Below are positions 8,510-15,500 of a DNA stretch of 18,792 nt, one piece after another. The translations under genes and the position numbers were made by a program. Below the pieces are notes generated by a model. It saw nothing but the letters and a program-made list of their open reading frames with translations. It had not been told where the DNA came from and did no database searches. Source of the stretch: Dehalococcoidia bacterium (GTDB lineage Bacteria; Chloroflexota; Dehalococcoidia; Bin125); the NCBI GenBank assembly GCA_007571275.1, contig RKRS01000237.1, forward strand, positions 1 to 18,792, written 5' to 3'. Each line of letters starts with the position of its first letter. Positions within the stretch are counted from its first letter, which is position 1.

Positions 8510-8824
8510 TCAGGGAACCGGGATCGGAATCGCGCCGGCTGAGAGCAACGACGCGAGGCCCTTGGCCGAGAGCGCGAGCGCGAGACCGAACGCAGTCAGC
8601 GCGATGGCGCTGCGTGCCCGACTCCCGCGTTGTTCGACGCCGTCGGCCATCAGTAAGAACCCGGCCCAGACCAGGCCAAACACGGCCAAGCCGGAGGCGG
8701 CGTAGGCAATCGCGCTAAGCGCCGCGTCGAACGCCTCGAGCAACGCTTGCTCCTCAGGCGGACTGGCCGCGAGCGCGGCCAGCGCCGCGCTTCCTAGGGC
8801 GAGCACTGCTCGCAGCCGCCGCAT
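8510..8824 (-). CDS. Small VirB2/TrbC-like membrane protein
   Basis: The predicted product has 104 residues. The start at ATG 8824 is preferred over an upstream ATG (8839) because GGGAG lies 8 nt before it and it overlaps the previous stop as TGATG. It begins with a signal-peptide-like stretch (MRRLRAVLALGSAALAALAAS) followed by an acidic spacer. Two hydrophobic helices follow (about 39-62 and 72-98), separated by a short charged loop (EQRGSRARS). This is the layout of VirB2/TrbC pilins, which assemble into the conjugative pilus or a surface fibre. It lies directly before virB4, where a pilin or VirB3-like protein is common. VirB3-like function is an alternative. The assignment comes from topology and position, not residue identity. 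Confidence 0.62.
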   Translation of the reverse strand: MRRLRAVLALGSAALAALAASPPEEQALLEAFDAALSAIAYAASGLAVFGLVWAGFLLMADGVEQRGSRARSAIALTAFGLALALSAKGLASLLSAGAIPIPVP

Positions 8825-10637
8825 CAGCGCAGCTCCCAACCGAGCAACGCGAAGAGCTCGTGCAGGTCGGCGACATTAACCCGAGTCTGGGTCGAAGGCG
8901 TCCGCTCCGAGGTTGGCTCGGGTATCGCGAGCGTGAGATAAGGGTCATCGGAGGCGATGCTGAGCATGAGCGTAAGCGGCTCGCTGCGGGCCAAGCTCAG
9001 TGGTTGCCTGGTGGTCTGCTCGGCGCGCACGTGCTCCGGATGCACCACTGTCACGGTCACGTCCTGCTCGATGGTGGCCGCCGAGATCGAGAGATAGGCC
9101 GAGATCACGTGAGTTGTGGTGGAGCCATCCTCGTGCGTGACGGTGACCGTCTCTGAGACGGTCTGACCGGTGCCGGGACGGATCAACGTCACCGTCTCGG
9201 TCCGCTGTTCGACCTCACGCGGGTGGTGGGTGAGCTCGACTAACTGTGGGAGGGCGATCCGCAAGTCGGCCGCCAGGTCTGCGGCGAGCACGATCTCGTG
9301 CTGGGCACGGCCCTCGGCGACCGCCAGCTCGAACCGTGTTTCAGCCTCCACATCGAAGGGAACGCGTGTCTCCCTGCTCCCCGCGGACACGCTCAGTCTG
9401 CCGCCGACACCAGCGATCTCGGCCGGGAGCAGTGCCGCCTGGCTCTGGCTGACATGCCCGGAGACGTTCTGCAGCTCGACTGGTACCGGTGTTGAGGAGA
9501 GGCAGCTTGCCGCGACCGAACCCACGATTCGCTGCGGACGCCAGCTGAGCGAGACGAGGCTCAGACGGCAGAGTTCGCCCTCAACAGTCGGCAGCGGATA
9601 AGGCAGCTGCTGATCGCTGAGCGAGATCGCGCCGGCCTGACCGAACTCATCCCGCCAGGAGAATGTGAACGAGGGAACCGGGCCATCGAGCGGCAGCAGA
9701 TAGCTGCGGCGGCCGCTCGTGATCAACGTGTCCTGACGTTGGAGCATGGGCTCATGTCCGTCCACGCCGCCGAAGGCGCGGACTTCGACCTCCAGCTCGG
9801 TCGCCGCCCTGAGCACGACAACGACCGCCGTGCGGGTCACGGTCAGGCGTTCGATGAAGAGGCGGCGGCCAGGGATCAGCGGCGCCGGCTCGAACTCGAT
9901 CTCATCTGAGCTCCAGGTCTCCGCTTCGCCCTCGTCAGCCAGCGAGACGGGCGGGGTACAGACCGCCACGCTGGTCACGATCCCGCAGGTAAGGGTGGCG
10001 GCCAGGAGCGCTGCCCGCCGCCCGAATCGCTGTTCCCGCTGCTCGCCGGCGACCGCCTGCCGCGCCTCATCAAAGACGCGCTTGGACTCGCGCCGCTGGT
10101 CGCGCTTGCGGAACCAGTCGCGCGGCTTGAACGGCATCCGTTCACCGCGGGTCCGCGCTCGCTTGGCCGGTTGCCTTTCTGCGCGGTTGGCGGCTCGCGC
10201 GGCAAGTCGCGTCGCCGGATTGAGCTTGGTCAGTTTGCCAGTACCGCGCATAACTGGACCAGATTCCTCAGCAGCTTGCTGCTTGACATCGCGCTCCTCG
10301 TTGACTTGCGATCTGATCCGCAGCGGCGGCTCAGGACGAATCAACTGGGACGGCGGCCCGACGAAGCGCCGCGGACCGAATCCGAAGCGGCAGATGTCCG
10401 CCGCGACCGCTGGCAATCGACGGCCACCCACCCGCCCGACGATCAGGGCAGCTCCCGCGGCGGCGCACCCGACCGCTATCACGATCCGGACCGTTTCGGG
10501 ACCGACCGGGATGTAGTGGTACAGGCCGTAGGACAAGGCGGCCAGCGCCATCAATGCCGCGATCTGGGGGAAGGGAACCAGAGCAGGACGCGGTCCTCGG
10601 CCTGCACGTGGGTCGGAACTTCGTGGCCATCCATCAT
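8824..10637 (-). CDS. PrgI-family transfer protein with large extracellular C-terminal domain (frameshifted near its 5' end)
   Basis: PrgI proteins are VirB3-like inner-membrane parts of Gram-positive conjugation systems. The natural start is ATG 10637 (or 10634), with GGAGG 4 or 7 nt upstream. It reads MMDGHEVPTHVQAEDRVLLW, the classic PrgI opening. After 24 codons this frame stops, and the next residues (QIAALMALAALSYGLYHY) lie in the frame that runs on to 8824. The switch falls at a run of five C (10566-10570). In the fused numbering, membrane helices lie at about 25-45 and 52-72, a basic Arg/Lys-rich cytosolic linker at about 110-205, a third helix at about 209-227, and then ~375 residues of extracellular, beta-rich, Thr/Val-rich sequence (for example ETVTLIRPGTGQTVSETVTV). 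Ordinary PrgI proteins are much shorter. The product stays intact only if the frame is corrected. Confidence 0.7.
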
Positions 10638-10660
10638 GAGACCTCCGTTCTCTGGGCGGT

Positions 10661-10966
10661 CTAGCCGCCCCCGTTGTTGCCGCTATTGCCACCGCTGGAG
10701 GCGGGATCGGGCGGCGTATCGATCTGGACGACCGGGTTCGAGACTGCGTCGATTACGAGCTCGACGACGCCAAAGGCGACCATGGCGAGCACGATCCCGG
10801 CTAGCGCGGTGAGCATCGCGGTCTTCCCTCGTTCCATCTGGTGCGGCGCACCAGATGCGGTCAGGTACTGGTAAGCGCCGAAGACGAAGTAGCCCACTCC
10901 GACCGCTCCGACGACGCCTAAGAGAATTCCCACCAAGTTGGAGATGGTTTGTGTCAGATCACCCAT
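10661..10966 (-). CDS. T4SS pilin-like small membrane protein
   Basis: A strong ribosome site (AAGGA, 8 nt before ATG 10966) starts a 101-residue protein with two hydrophobic helices, about 8-32 and 48-72, joined by YQYLTASGAPHQMERGKTAM. That loop (Y.YLTS-G-P...E.AK) is the recognisable centre of the T4SS_pilin family found in Gram-positive and CPR-type secretion systems. There is no clear cleavable signal peptide. The tail is an extracellular Gly/Asn-rich segment (SSGGNSGNNGGG). It is followed after 23 nt by the PrgI gene and preceded by a 102-nt gap, the largest within the operon, suggesting separately tuned translation of an abundant subunit. Likely role: major pilin or surface fibre subunit. 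Confidence 0.76.
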   Translation of the reverse strand: MGDLTQTISNLVGILLGVVGAVGVGYFVFGAYQYLTASGAPHQMERGKTAMLTALAGIVLAMVAFGVVELVIDAVSNPVVQIDTPPDPASSGGNSGNNGGG

Positions 10967-11002
10967 TCGTTGTTTCCTTTCCTGAACCTGGTACTGCTGA
11001 TT

Positions 11003-11035
11003 GCGCCCGCTACAGGCGCGTCGTCGTTAGCTCAT
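11003..11035 (-). other. Possible leader: two-codon ORF with strong Shine-Dalgarno plus hairpin
   Basis: In the 102-nt gap between the VirB6-like gene and the pilin gene, the minus strand has AAGGAGG, six bases, then ATG AGC TAA (11035-11027). It is followed by a small hairpin (GCGCC 11019-11015 pairing with GGCGC 11007-11003). No longer ORF uses this ribosome site. It may be a minigene or leader affecting pilin expression, or simply a dead start site. Confidence 0.3.
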
Positions 11036-11068
11036 GGCCTGCCTCCTTCGCTTTGGGACTCAGATCAA

Positions 11069-12049
11069 CTACTCGTGCTGACTTCGGGGGCTGGGACCGG
11101 TTGGCGTCGAACCACCCGGCGGTGTGGACAGTTCTGCCATCGAGCGGGTCGCGCCGCCCGCGCTGGAGGGCGACGTGGCTGTCCTCCCTCGATCGGTTGC
11201 GCGGGCCGCAGGCGCGCCTGACCGGCCAGCTCCGGCCAGCCCGAGCGAGCTGACCGAGCGGGCGACGCTGCGGGGCAGCGAGACTCCGAACGAGAGCGTC
11301 TGCAGCCAAGCATCGAACGGGCTGGCGTTGCCCAACATCGCAGGCACCCGCGTCGCCAGATAGATGAAGGCGATCGACATCAGCAGCTTCCAGATCAGGT
11401 CGCGGGCGGGTTCGAACACCTCGATCTCGGCTAGTTCAGCGAGGAAGCCGATGGCCAAGGCCAAGGCGATCAGCTGCACCGCCTGCTGGAGCAGCGTGGT
11501 CATGAAGAGCCGCAGCCAGTGACGGCTCCAGCCCGAAGAGTGGGGCAGGATCCAGAGACCCATCGCGGCTGGGGCCAGTGCTAGCAGCACGTCGATCAGC
11601 GCCAACCGCAGCACCATCTGCAGCAGCAGGTAGAGGCAGAAGAATCCGTAGATGAGGTAGATCAAGGCGAGCAGGAGGGCGAGGCCGACCGAACCGGACT
11701 TGACCGCGGTAAGCAGCGATTCGACCGGTGCCCGCAATAGATCGTTGGGCGTCACCTCGAGCGTCGCGGCGATGAACCCGGACACGGCGTCGGCCGTGTC
11801 GATCACGAGCGCGCACCACCAGAGCGAGGCGGCGGCAGCGACCAAACCGAGGATCAGGCGCGGGATCAGTTCCCGCCAGCCAGCCTGGCGACCGCCCAGC
11901 GGTTCCTGAACGATCAGGCTGAGCCCGATCCAACCGATGATCACGGCGAGCGCGGCCGAGGTCACGATCCAGACCGCGAGCCAGGCCTCCTGGACCAGCC
12001 AGTGGCCGTAGGTGAGATCGGCGGGCGTGCCGCTGATGATGTCTGACAT
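11069..12049 (-). CDS. VirB6/TrbL-like polytopic channel protein
   Basis: VirB6/TrbL proteins form the inner-membrane part of the DNA-transfer channel. The start is ATG 12049 (MSDIISGTPADLTYGHWLVQ), with GGGGAG 9 nt upstream inside the previous gene; a TTG three bases earlier is less likely. About six to seven hydrophobic segments fill residues 20-265, including AVWIVTSAALAVIIGWIGLS, ALLLALIYLIYGFFCLYLLL, MVLRLALIDVLLALAPAAMG and LLMSIAFIYLATRVPAMLG. The R-x-x-L-I-D-x-L-L-A-x-A-P-x-A run is characteristic of this family. The last ~60 residues are a Ser/Pro/Gly-rich soluble tail. It sits seven bases after the anchored protein and before the pilin, as in other Gram-positive-type transfer operons. 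The sequence appears intact. Confidence 0.85.
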   Translation of the reverse strand: MSDIISGTPADLTYGHWLVQEAWLAVWIVTSAALAVIIGWIGLSLIVQEPLGGRQAGWRELIPRLILGLVAAAASLWWCALVIDTADAVSGFIAATLEVTPNDLLRAPVESLLTAVKSGSVGLALLLALIYLIYGFFCLYLLLQMVLRLALIDVLLALAPAAMGLWILPHSSGWSRHWLRLFMTTLLQQAVQLIALALAIGFLAELAEIEVFEPARDLIWKLLMSIAFIYLATRVPAMLGNASPFDAWLQTLSFGVSLPRSVARSVSSLGLAGAGRSGAPAARATDRGRTATSPSSAGGATRSMAELSTPPGGSTPTGPSPRSQHE

Positions 12050-12055
12050 CAACCG

Positions 12056-12670
12056 CTACTCCCCACTGCAGCCGTCTGGCTCCGAACCGGTCAGCTGCTC
12101 CAACACGCCGCAGAGCGTGCCGTGCACGCCTTCGATCACCCAGCCGGCCAGGGCCCGCGCCCAACGGGCCGGGTCGAGCGCGCCGAGCAGGTTGCCCAGC
12201 AAGCCACCCGACTGATGCGCGGGGATCACGGCGTAGAACGTGGTTGGCGCCGGTTGTCCGTCAGCGGCGGCCAGGAGCACCATGAGATAGGTCCGCTCTG
12301 GATCGAGCGGCTCGTGTTCATCCAGGGAGGGGTAATCGAACTCGTACTCCCAACCCTCGTCACGCTCCTTCTCACCGCCCGAGACGCGGTACACCGCGGT
12401 CAACCATTCCCCCGTGTCGGCGTCGCGGATGCCGTAGTAGAGCTCGGTCAGCTGCTGATTGAAGATCGGGCGAGCGCGAAACTCCCCTTGCTTCTTGCGC
12501 TCGATCCACTCCTCGTCTGCGTTGACCAGCACGAGCTGGCCATCCGCCGCCGGCGTCTGCGCCCGCACGACATGCCAGAGCGAGAACCCAACCACAGCCA
12601 CTGCGAGCCCACCGAGCGTGGCGACGCTGAGCATCCGCGGCCAACTGCTAACCCTGAAGTGAAGTCCCAT
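12056..12670 (-). CDS. First gene of transfer operon: single-pass anchored protein, unknown family
   Basis: The 204 residues have one N-terminal membrane helix (about 13-34, SVATLGGLAVAVVGFSLWHV) and a soluble, presumably extracellular domain (about 40-150) with many acidic and aromatic residues (YYGIRDADTGEWLTAVYRV, YEFDYPSLDEHEP). A C-terminal amphipathic region contains LGNLLGALDPARWARALAGW and two Cys (C187 and C200). That tail looks like the soluble lead-in of VirB6-type proteins encoded next. ATG 12670 has only a weak AAGG site; the predicted transcript starts about 20 nt upstream. I know no named family. Position suggests a structural partner of the VirB6-like protein, perhaps filling a VirB8-like place. 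Confidence 0.78.
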   Translation of the reverse strand: MGLHFRVSSWPRMLSVATLGGLAVAVVGFSLWHVVRAQTPAADGQLVLVNADEEWIERKKQGEFRARPIFNQQLTELYYGIRDADTGEWLTAVYRVSGGEKERDEGWEYEFDYPSLDEHEPLDPERTYLMVLLAAADGQPAPTTFYAVIPAHQSGGLLGNLLGALDPARWARALAGWVIEGVHGTLCGVLEQLTGSEPDGCSGE

Positions 12671-12686
12671 CGTCGCGCCTTATCAG

Positions 12687-12698
12687 GAACATACGTTC
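12687..12698. promoter_or_regulatory. LexA/SOS box
   Basis: GAACATACGTTC is an exact match to the Gram-positive LexA core GAAC-R-N-R-Y-GTTC, a motif also reported for green non-sulfur bacteria. It abuts the predicted -10 of the minus-strand operon, with the expected transcription start inside the box. LexA binding would therefore block initiation, and DNA damage would induce transfer genes. I noticed no second GAAC-N4-GTTC in the window, though this was an eye scan. Confidence 0.68.
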
Positions 12699-12703
12699 TT
12701 ATA
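12698..12703 (-). promoter_or_regulatory. Predicted -10 element of the transfer operon
   Basis: The minus strand reads TATAAG here, 28 nt before the first ATG (12670). That leaves a leader of about 20 nt. No good -35 is present at 16-18 nt (GC-rich AGGCGC area), so activity may be weak or need an activator. The overlap with the LexA box supports it being the true promoter. Confidence 0.45.
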
Positions 12704-12733
12704 GTGCGATTCAGTCTGCCGCGCCTAGCGACC

Positions 12734-12777
12734 GCGCGTAATGGCGCGTAGGGGATGACCGCGGCGTCGCCCCCTAC
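12734..12777. repeat. 10-bp-spaced direct repeat and hairpin in the divergent control region
   Basis: GCGCGTA occurs at 12734-12740 and 12744-12750, exactly one helical turn apart. The second copy runs into a hairpin, GTAGGGG (12748-12754) with CCCCTAC (12771-12777), whose 16-nt interior can pair three more bases (GAC/GTC). No T-tract follows, so it is not a terminator. It could be a protein site or part of an origin of transfer. Confidence 0.42.
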
Positions 12778-12834
12778 CGGGTCTGGCTGCGGAGGCCGCT
12801 TCGTGATGTCATGGACGCGTACAGGAATCGAGCT

Positions 12835-12855
12835 CAGATTGCAGTCTGCAATCTG
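12835..12855. promoter_or_regulatory. Perfect palindrome, probable operator
   Basis: The arms CAGATTGCAG (12835-12844) and CTGCAATCTG (12846-12855) are perfect inverted repeats around a single T, typical of a dimeric repressor site. It lies about 150 nt upstream of the HTH gene. Further down, GGCGCAA repeats at 12878 and 12898 (20 bp apart), and CGATTGCAC lies at 12951-12959. The rest of the 336-nt spacer (12671-13006) holds no gene that I can support. Confidence 0.58.
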
Positions 12856-13006
12856 GCTACAGCAAGCAGGAATCCAAGGCGCAAGCGACCGTTGCGGGGC
12901 GCAATCGGTAAACGGCCCGGGTGTAGCTCTGGTTCACGACTGTTTGCGCTCGATTGCACAGGCCTGAGAGCAGCCGGCGCGGCGGACTGCGCTGTGGAGG
13001 TAAGTG

Positions 13007-13834
13007 ATGGAGGCGCGAGACGAGCCAGAGGCCAATCAGCAGGGTGTTCCAGAGAACGGTGGTCGGCGGCTCGAGGCGCTACTCCAAGACCTGACCGCAA
13101 CGCATGGTCGGGTGCGGGCGGCGGAGCGGCTGGCCGTCAACTATCGCACACTGGCTCGCTCGCTGGACTCAGGTCAGCTCAGCCCGACGATGCAAGGAGC
13201 GCTCGAGCGCTACGCAGAACAGACAAGAGCGAGCGTCGCCCCACCCGATCAAGGGACAGGCGAGGTCGATGAGACGAATGCTGGTGACAACCATGAGGAT
13301 GAAGATGTCGAGGACGCGGCAAAGCAGCTCCGCGAAGAGCTCGCCCTATTTCGCGCGCGAACGGCGCATCAGCTACAGGCGGTGGAAGAACGGCTGGAGC
13401 GACTGGAGCAACGCGAGCGGGCGGCTCCCATCGAACCGACGCAGCTCGAGGCGACTGCGAACATGCGGGCGCTGATGGGCCTGGATGCCCAACTGATCAC
13501 CTTGGCACCTGTGAGCGGAGAGGAACAGGCCTATGGTGCCGCGCTGCCGCTGATCGCTGAGTGGCGGACGATGCGGCAGCGGCGGATGAGCGCCACTCAC
13601 ACGCTGGACGTTCTCAAGATCGATGAGCGGTTGCTGGAGCTGGAGATCACGCTACTGGCCGAACACGAACTGACCCTGCCCCCCGCCGACGGGCCGTGGG
13701 ATGGGATCAAGCGTCATGCTGAACTCCGCCTCCGGCACCAGAGTCTGACCCGCAGACGGCGGCAGCGCCGCTGGACTCAGTTGCTCTATTGGTTCATGCG
13801 TCTGATCAGCCTGAGCCGCTGGAGCGGTAGCTGA
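13007..13834 (+). CDS. Helix-turn-helix / coiled-coil protein, possible element regulator
   Basis: ATG 13007 is chosen because GGAGG lies six bases before it; GTG 13004 is too close. The 275-residue product has a Fis-like helix-turn-helix near 22-66 (LQDLTATHGRVRAAERLAVN then YRTLARSLDSGQL), where the second part is the recognition-helix side. An acidic linker (about 85-107) is followed by a coiled coil (about 108-145, EELALFRARTAHQLQAVEER) and a helical C-terminal domain. The end is strikingly basic and then hydrophobic-aromatic (RRRRQRRW, YWFMRLISLSRW), which could bind membrane or nucleic acid. It is the only DNA-binding regulator-like protein next to the divergent control region, so it is the best candidate for the palindrome at 12835-12855. 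No named family is recognised. An origin- or partition-related role is possible. Confidence 0.74.
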   Translation: MEARDEPEANQQGVPENGGRRLEALLQDLTATHGRVRAAERLAVNYRTLARSLDSGQLSPTMQGALERYAEQTRASVAPPDQGTGEVDETNAGDNHEDEDVEDAAKQLREELALFRARTAHQLQAVEERLERLEQRERAAPIEPTQLEATANMRALMGLDAQLITLAPVSGEEQAYGAALPLIAEWRTMRQRRMSATHTLDVLKIDERLLELEITLLAEHELTLPPADGPWDGIKRHAELRLRHQSLTRRRRQRRWTQLLYWFMRLISLSRWSGS

Positions 13835-13960
13835 TAACCATGCGGCACGACAAGGTTCAGTGCGGTTGTAGTAACGCAGAACTCACGAAGGTGGCCCTGA
13901 CGGTTCCCGCGTCGGCTGATCCAATATCATCTGGCCTGTCTGGCTAGGTTGGAGCGGTTC

Positions 13961-14092
13961 ATGGCTGAGTGGTCCTTGCAAGATGCGAAAACCCGCTTGA
14001 GCGCCGTGGTCAACGCGGCCTTGGACGGCGTTCCCCAACATGTGACCCGCCCTTCGCCCACTTGCTGGCTCTCTGGTTGGACAGGGTTCTGA
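13961..14092 (+). pseudogene. phd: Phd/YefM-type antitoxin remnant
   Basis: MAEWSLQDAKTRLSAVVNAA followed by LDGVPQHVTR is the DNA-binding N terminus of Phd/YefM antitoxins, which repress their own operon and neutralise a toxin. After ~30 codons (near 14049) the family sequence stops abruptly, where TRRG-x-x-AV-V-L would be expected. The frame then reads out-of-phase toxin sequence to TGA 14090-14092. A deletion has therefore joined the antitoxin head to the toxin tail, and only the DNA-binding part could still be made. Confidence 0.66.
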
Positions 14093-14306
14093 CCTGGTAC
14101 GGAGACAGAGTGCTGCCGGTTCATACTCCGACGGCGCGACGCTGGGGCGGCTATCGGGTGCACTCGGGCACGACAGTACGGCTCTCCTGATCGCGGCGAC
14201 GGTACTTGAGTACGGTTTGACCGGTGGTTACCGGCAATACCCGACACTTCGAGCCCCCGGCGTCGCAGTCCTCAATCCGTTCCATGAGGCGCCCCTTGAG
14301 CGATGA
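14053..14306 (+). pseudogene. vapC: VapC-type PIN toxin, C-terminal remnant
   Basis: This is the second half of a PIN-domain toxin spread over several frames. FAHLLALWLDRVLTWYGDRV then LPVHTPTARRWG is in frame from 14053. LSGALGHDSTALLIAATVLE then YGLT continues in a new frame from 14151. VVTGNTRHFEPP is in a third frame from about 14224. GVAVLNPFHEAPLER runs from 14259 to TGA 14304-14306. The D..LIAAT..E-x-GLTVVT-N-x-HF pattern is the closing half of VapC. The N-terminal half and its first catalytic Asp are deleted. One shift again falls in a C5 run (14254-14258), another in GG (14223-14224). It is dead as a toxin and pairs with the Phd remnant in front. Confidence 0.74.
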
Positions 14307-14714
14307 CAGCAGCTGCTGCATCGAGAGATACCGCTGTTGGGGCAATGTCCTGAAATCGTTCAGGCACGCCCGAGTGACATCATCGCAAGCAATCTTCTGT
14401 GTGTGGTACCAAATCATTGTGGCTGGTGTCCTGACGAGGTACTACTGAGGGTGGTTTGAGGCTTTTGCCAGTGTTTCCTACCTGAGAAAACTGGAGGGTC
14501 GGTCCCCGCCCGAATCTGACCAGACGGATTGAGCTTGCTCTCCTGATGGTCTGGTTTCCTGAGGACAGGCGCACCCGCAGCGCGAAGCGGTTGTGGAATC
14601 GAGCATTGCTCTTCCACAACTTCCTTCAGAACGCGGAACTGACCGCCTGAGCGGACAGCTGACCATGCAGCTCGTTCCGGGCGCCGTCGCGTGCGTGCTG
14701 GTGAGGTGAAGATC
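14307..14714 (+). other. Spacer without a recognisable gene
   Basis: The first half is lower in GC than the rest of the window and has stops in all plus frames. The longest plus frame, closed by TGA at 14646-14648, gives about 55 codons ending ALLFHNFLQNAELTA. It has no good start and no family that I know. Minus-strand frames here give unconvincing protein. It may be the remains of inserted DNA or part of an origin region. I see no insertion-sequence ends. Confidence 0.45.
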
Positions 14715-14752
14715 GCAGTGCGATTGCACTGGATTGCACTCATTCGCACTGC
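14715..14752. repeat. Iteron-like tandem 10-bp repeats framed by an inverted repeat
   Basis: Three head-to-tail 10-mers, CGATTGCACT (14721), GGATTGCACT (14731) and CATTCGCACT (14741), have a one-helical-turn period, and a weaker CCGCACT follows at 14766. The block is bounded by GCAGTGCGA (14715-14723) and TCGCACTGC (14744-14752), a perfect 9-bp inverted repeat. CGATTGCAC recurs exactly at 12951-12959. It lies about 180 nt before the primase-recombination block. It could be a replication-initiator or repressor array. Confidence 0.5.
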
Positions 14753-14934
14753 GTCTCCCACTGTTCCGCACTCCCGTTCCCGCGCGTCTCGGCATCCGAC
14801 CGCGGGCGAAGTGCGTCTACCACCCAGCCTGAGTTCACCAACCACGTGACCTGCGCAGCGGATGCCGGCGCGAGTCACCACGACCATTCCCCTCTTCCAA
14901 CCCAACCACGATCACACAACGAACGGAGTTCCAG

Positions 14935-15474
14935 ATGAGAAACAACAACGAGACGACCAACACACGCGACATCCACAACACGCGGGGCCGCTACGTCGGA
15001 CCCTCAGCTGCACGGATCGCTAACCTGCTGCCCCAACGGGTCCGGTTCGAACAAGGTTGGTTCTGGACCGAGGCTACCTGCCACGAGTCACCCGAAAACC
15101 GATTGGCCTTCCGCCAGCGGCCCGACGGCGATGGAATCGATGTCCGCTGTTTGCCGGGGCACTGCTCGCGGAGGCGGATCATCGGCCAGCTGGAAGCGCT
15201 GACCGGTCAGTCGATCTGGTCGGCCTACACATCGTCGGAAGCGGACAGCCTGGTTCCAGAGACGCGTGCCGCTGCACCGAGTTCACGCCGCATCGGTCGG
15301 TGGTTCGTGCTGCTGGTCTGCCTGGCGTTCATCCTGGCCACGTCCATGGTGCTCGACCTCAACCTGCAGGTCGTCGCCCTGAACGCGTTTGGGCTGGGCT
15401 GGAGCGCTTGGTTGATCCACAGCTTCAGGGACAAGCGCCGCAACCGGCAGACGGGGAGGCTCGGCAAGAGCTGA
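14935..15474 (+). CDS. Zinc-ribbon-like protein with two C-terminal membrane helices
   Basis: GGAG lies six bases before ATG 14935. The 179 residues open with a Ser/Thr/Asn-rich head, then a domain (about 30-98) that resembles the zinc-binding front of plasmid and phage primases: C49-H50-ESP, then AFR, then IDVRC72-LPGH76-C77 and IIGQLEALTG. In that family the pattern is C..H..-PS-...-KC..-GC followed by I...LGL. Two hydrophobic helices (about 122-141 and 146-164) and a basic tail (RDKRRNRQ) follow. No polymerase domain is present. It may bind nucleic acid or the primase at the membrane. The monocistronic unit ends in a strong terminator 26 nt after the stop. The family is not one I can name, and the zinc-ribbon call rests on spacing. 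Confidence 0.74.
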   Translation: MRNNNETTNTRDIHNTRGRYVGPSAARIANLLPQRVRFEQGWFWTEATCHESPENRLAFRQRPDGDGIDVRCLPGHCSRRRIIGQLEALTGQSIWSAYTSSEADSLVPETRAAAPSSRRIGRWFVLLVCLAFILATSMVLDLNLQVVALNAFGLGWSAWLIHSFRDKRRNRQTGRLGKS

Positions 15475-15500
15475 CCATCAACCCCGGTCCAATACCTAAC

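Noticed and set aside
9746..10516. 256-codon plus-strand frame opposite the PrgI gene
   Set aside because: Ser/Arg/Ala-rich shadow composition with no family features; the minus strand has membrane helices and operon continuity.
14307..14318. CAGCAGCTGCTG palindrome
   Set aside because: Only 12 bp and built from a simple triplet pattern; expected by chance and not near a promoter.
14414..14905. 163-codon minus-strand frame in the spacer
   Set aside because: No recognisable domain, Arg/Gly-rich, no ribosome site, and it covers the iteron-like repeats.
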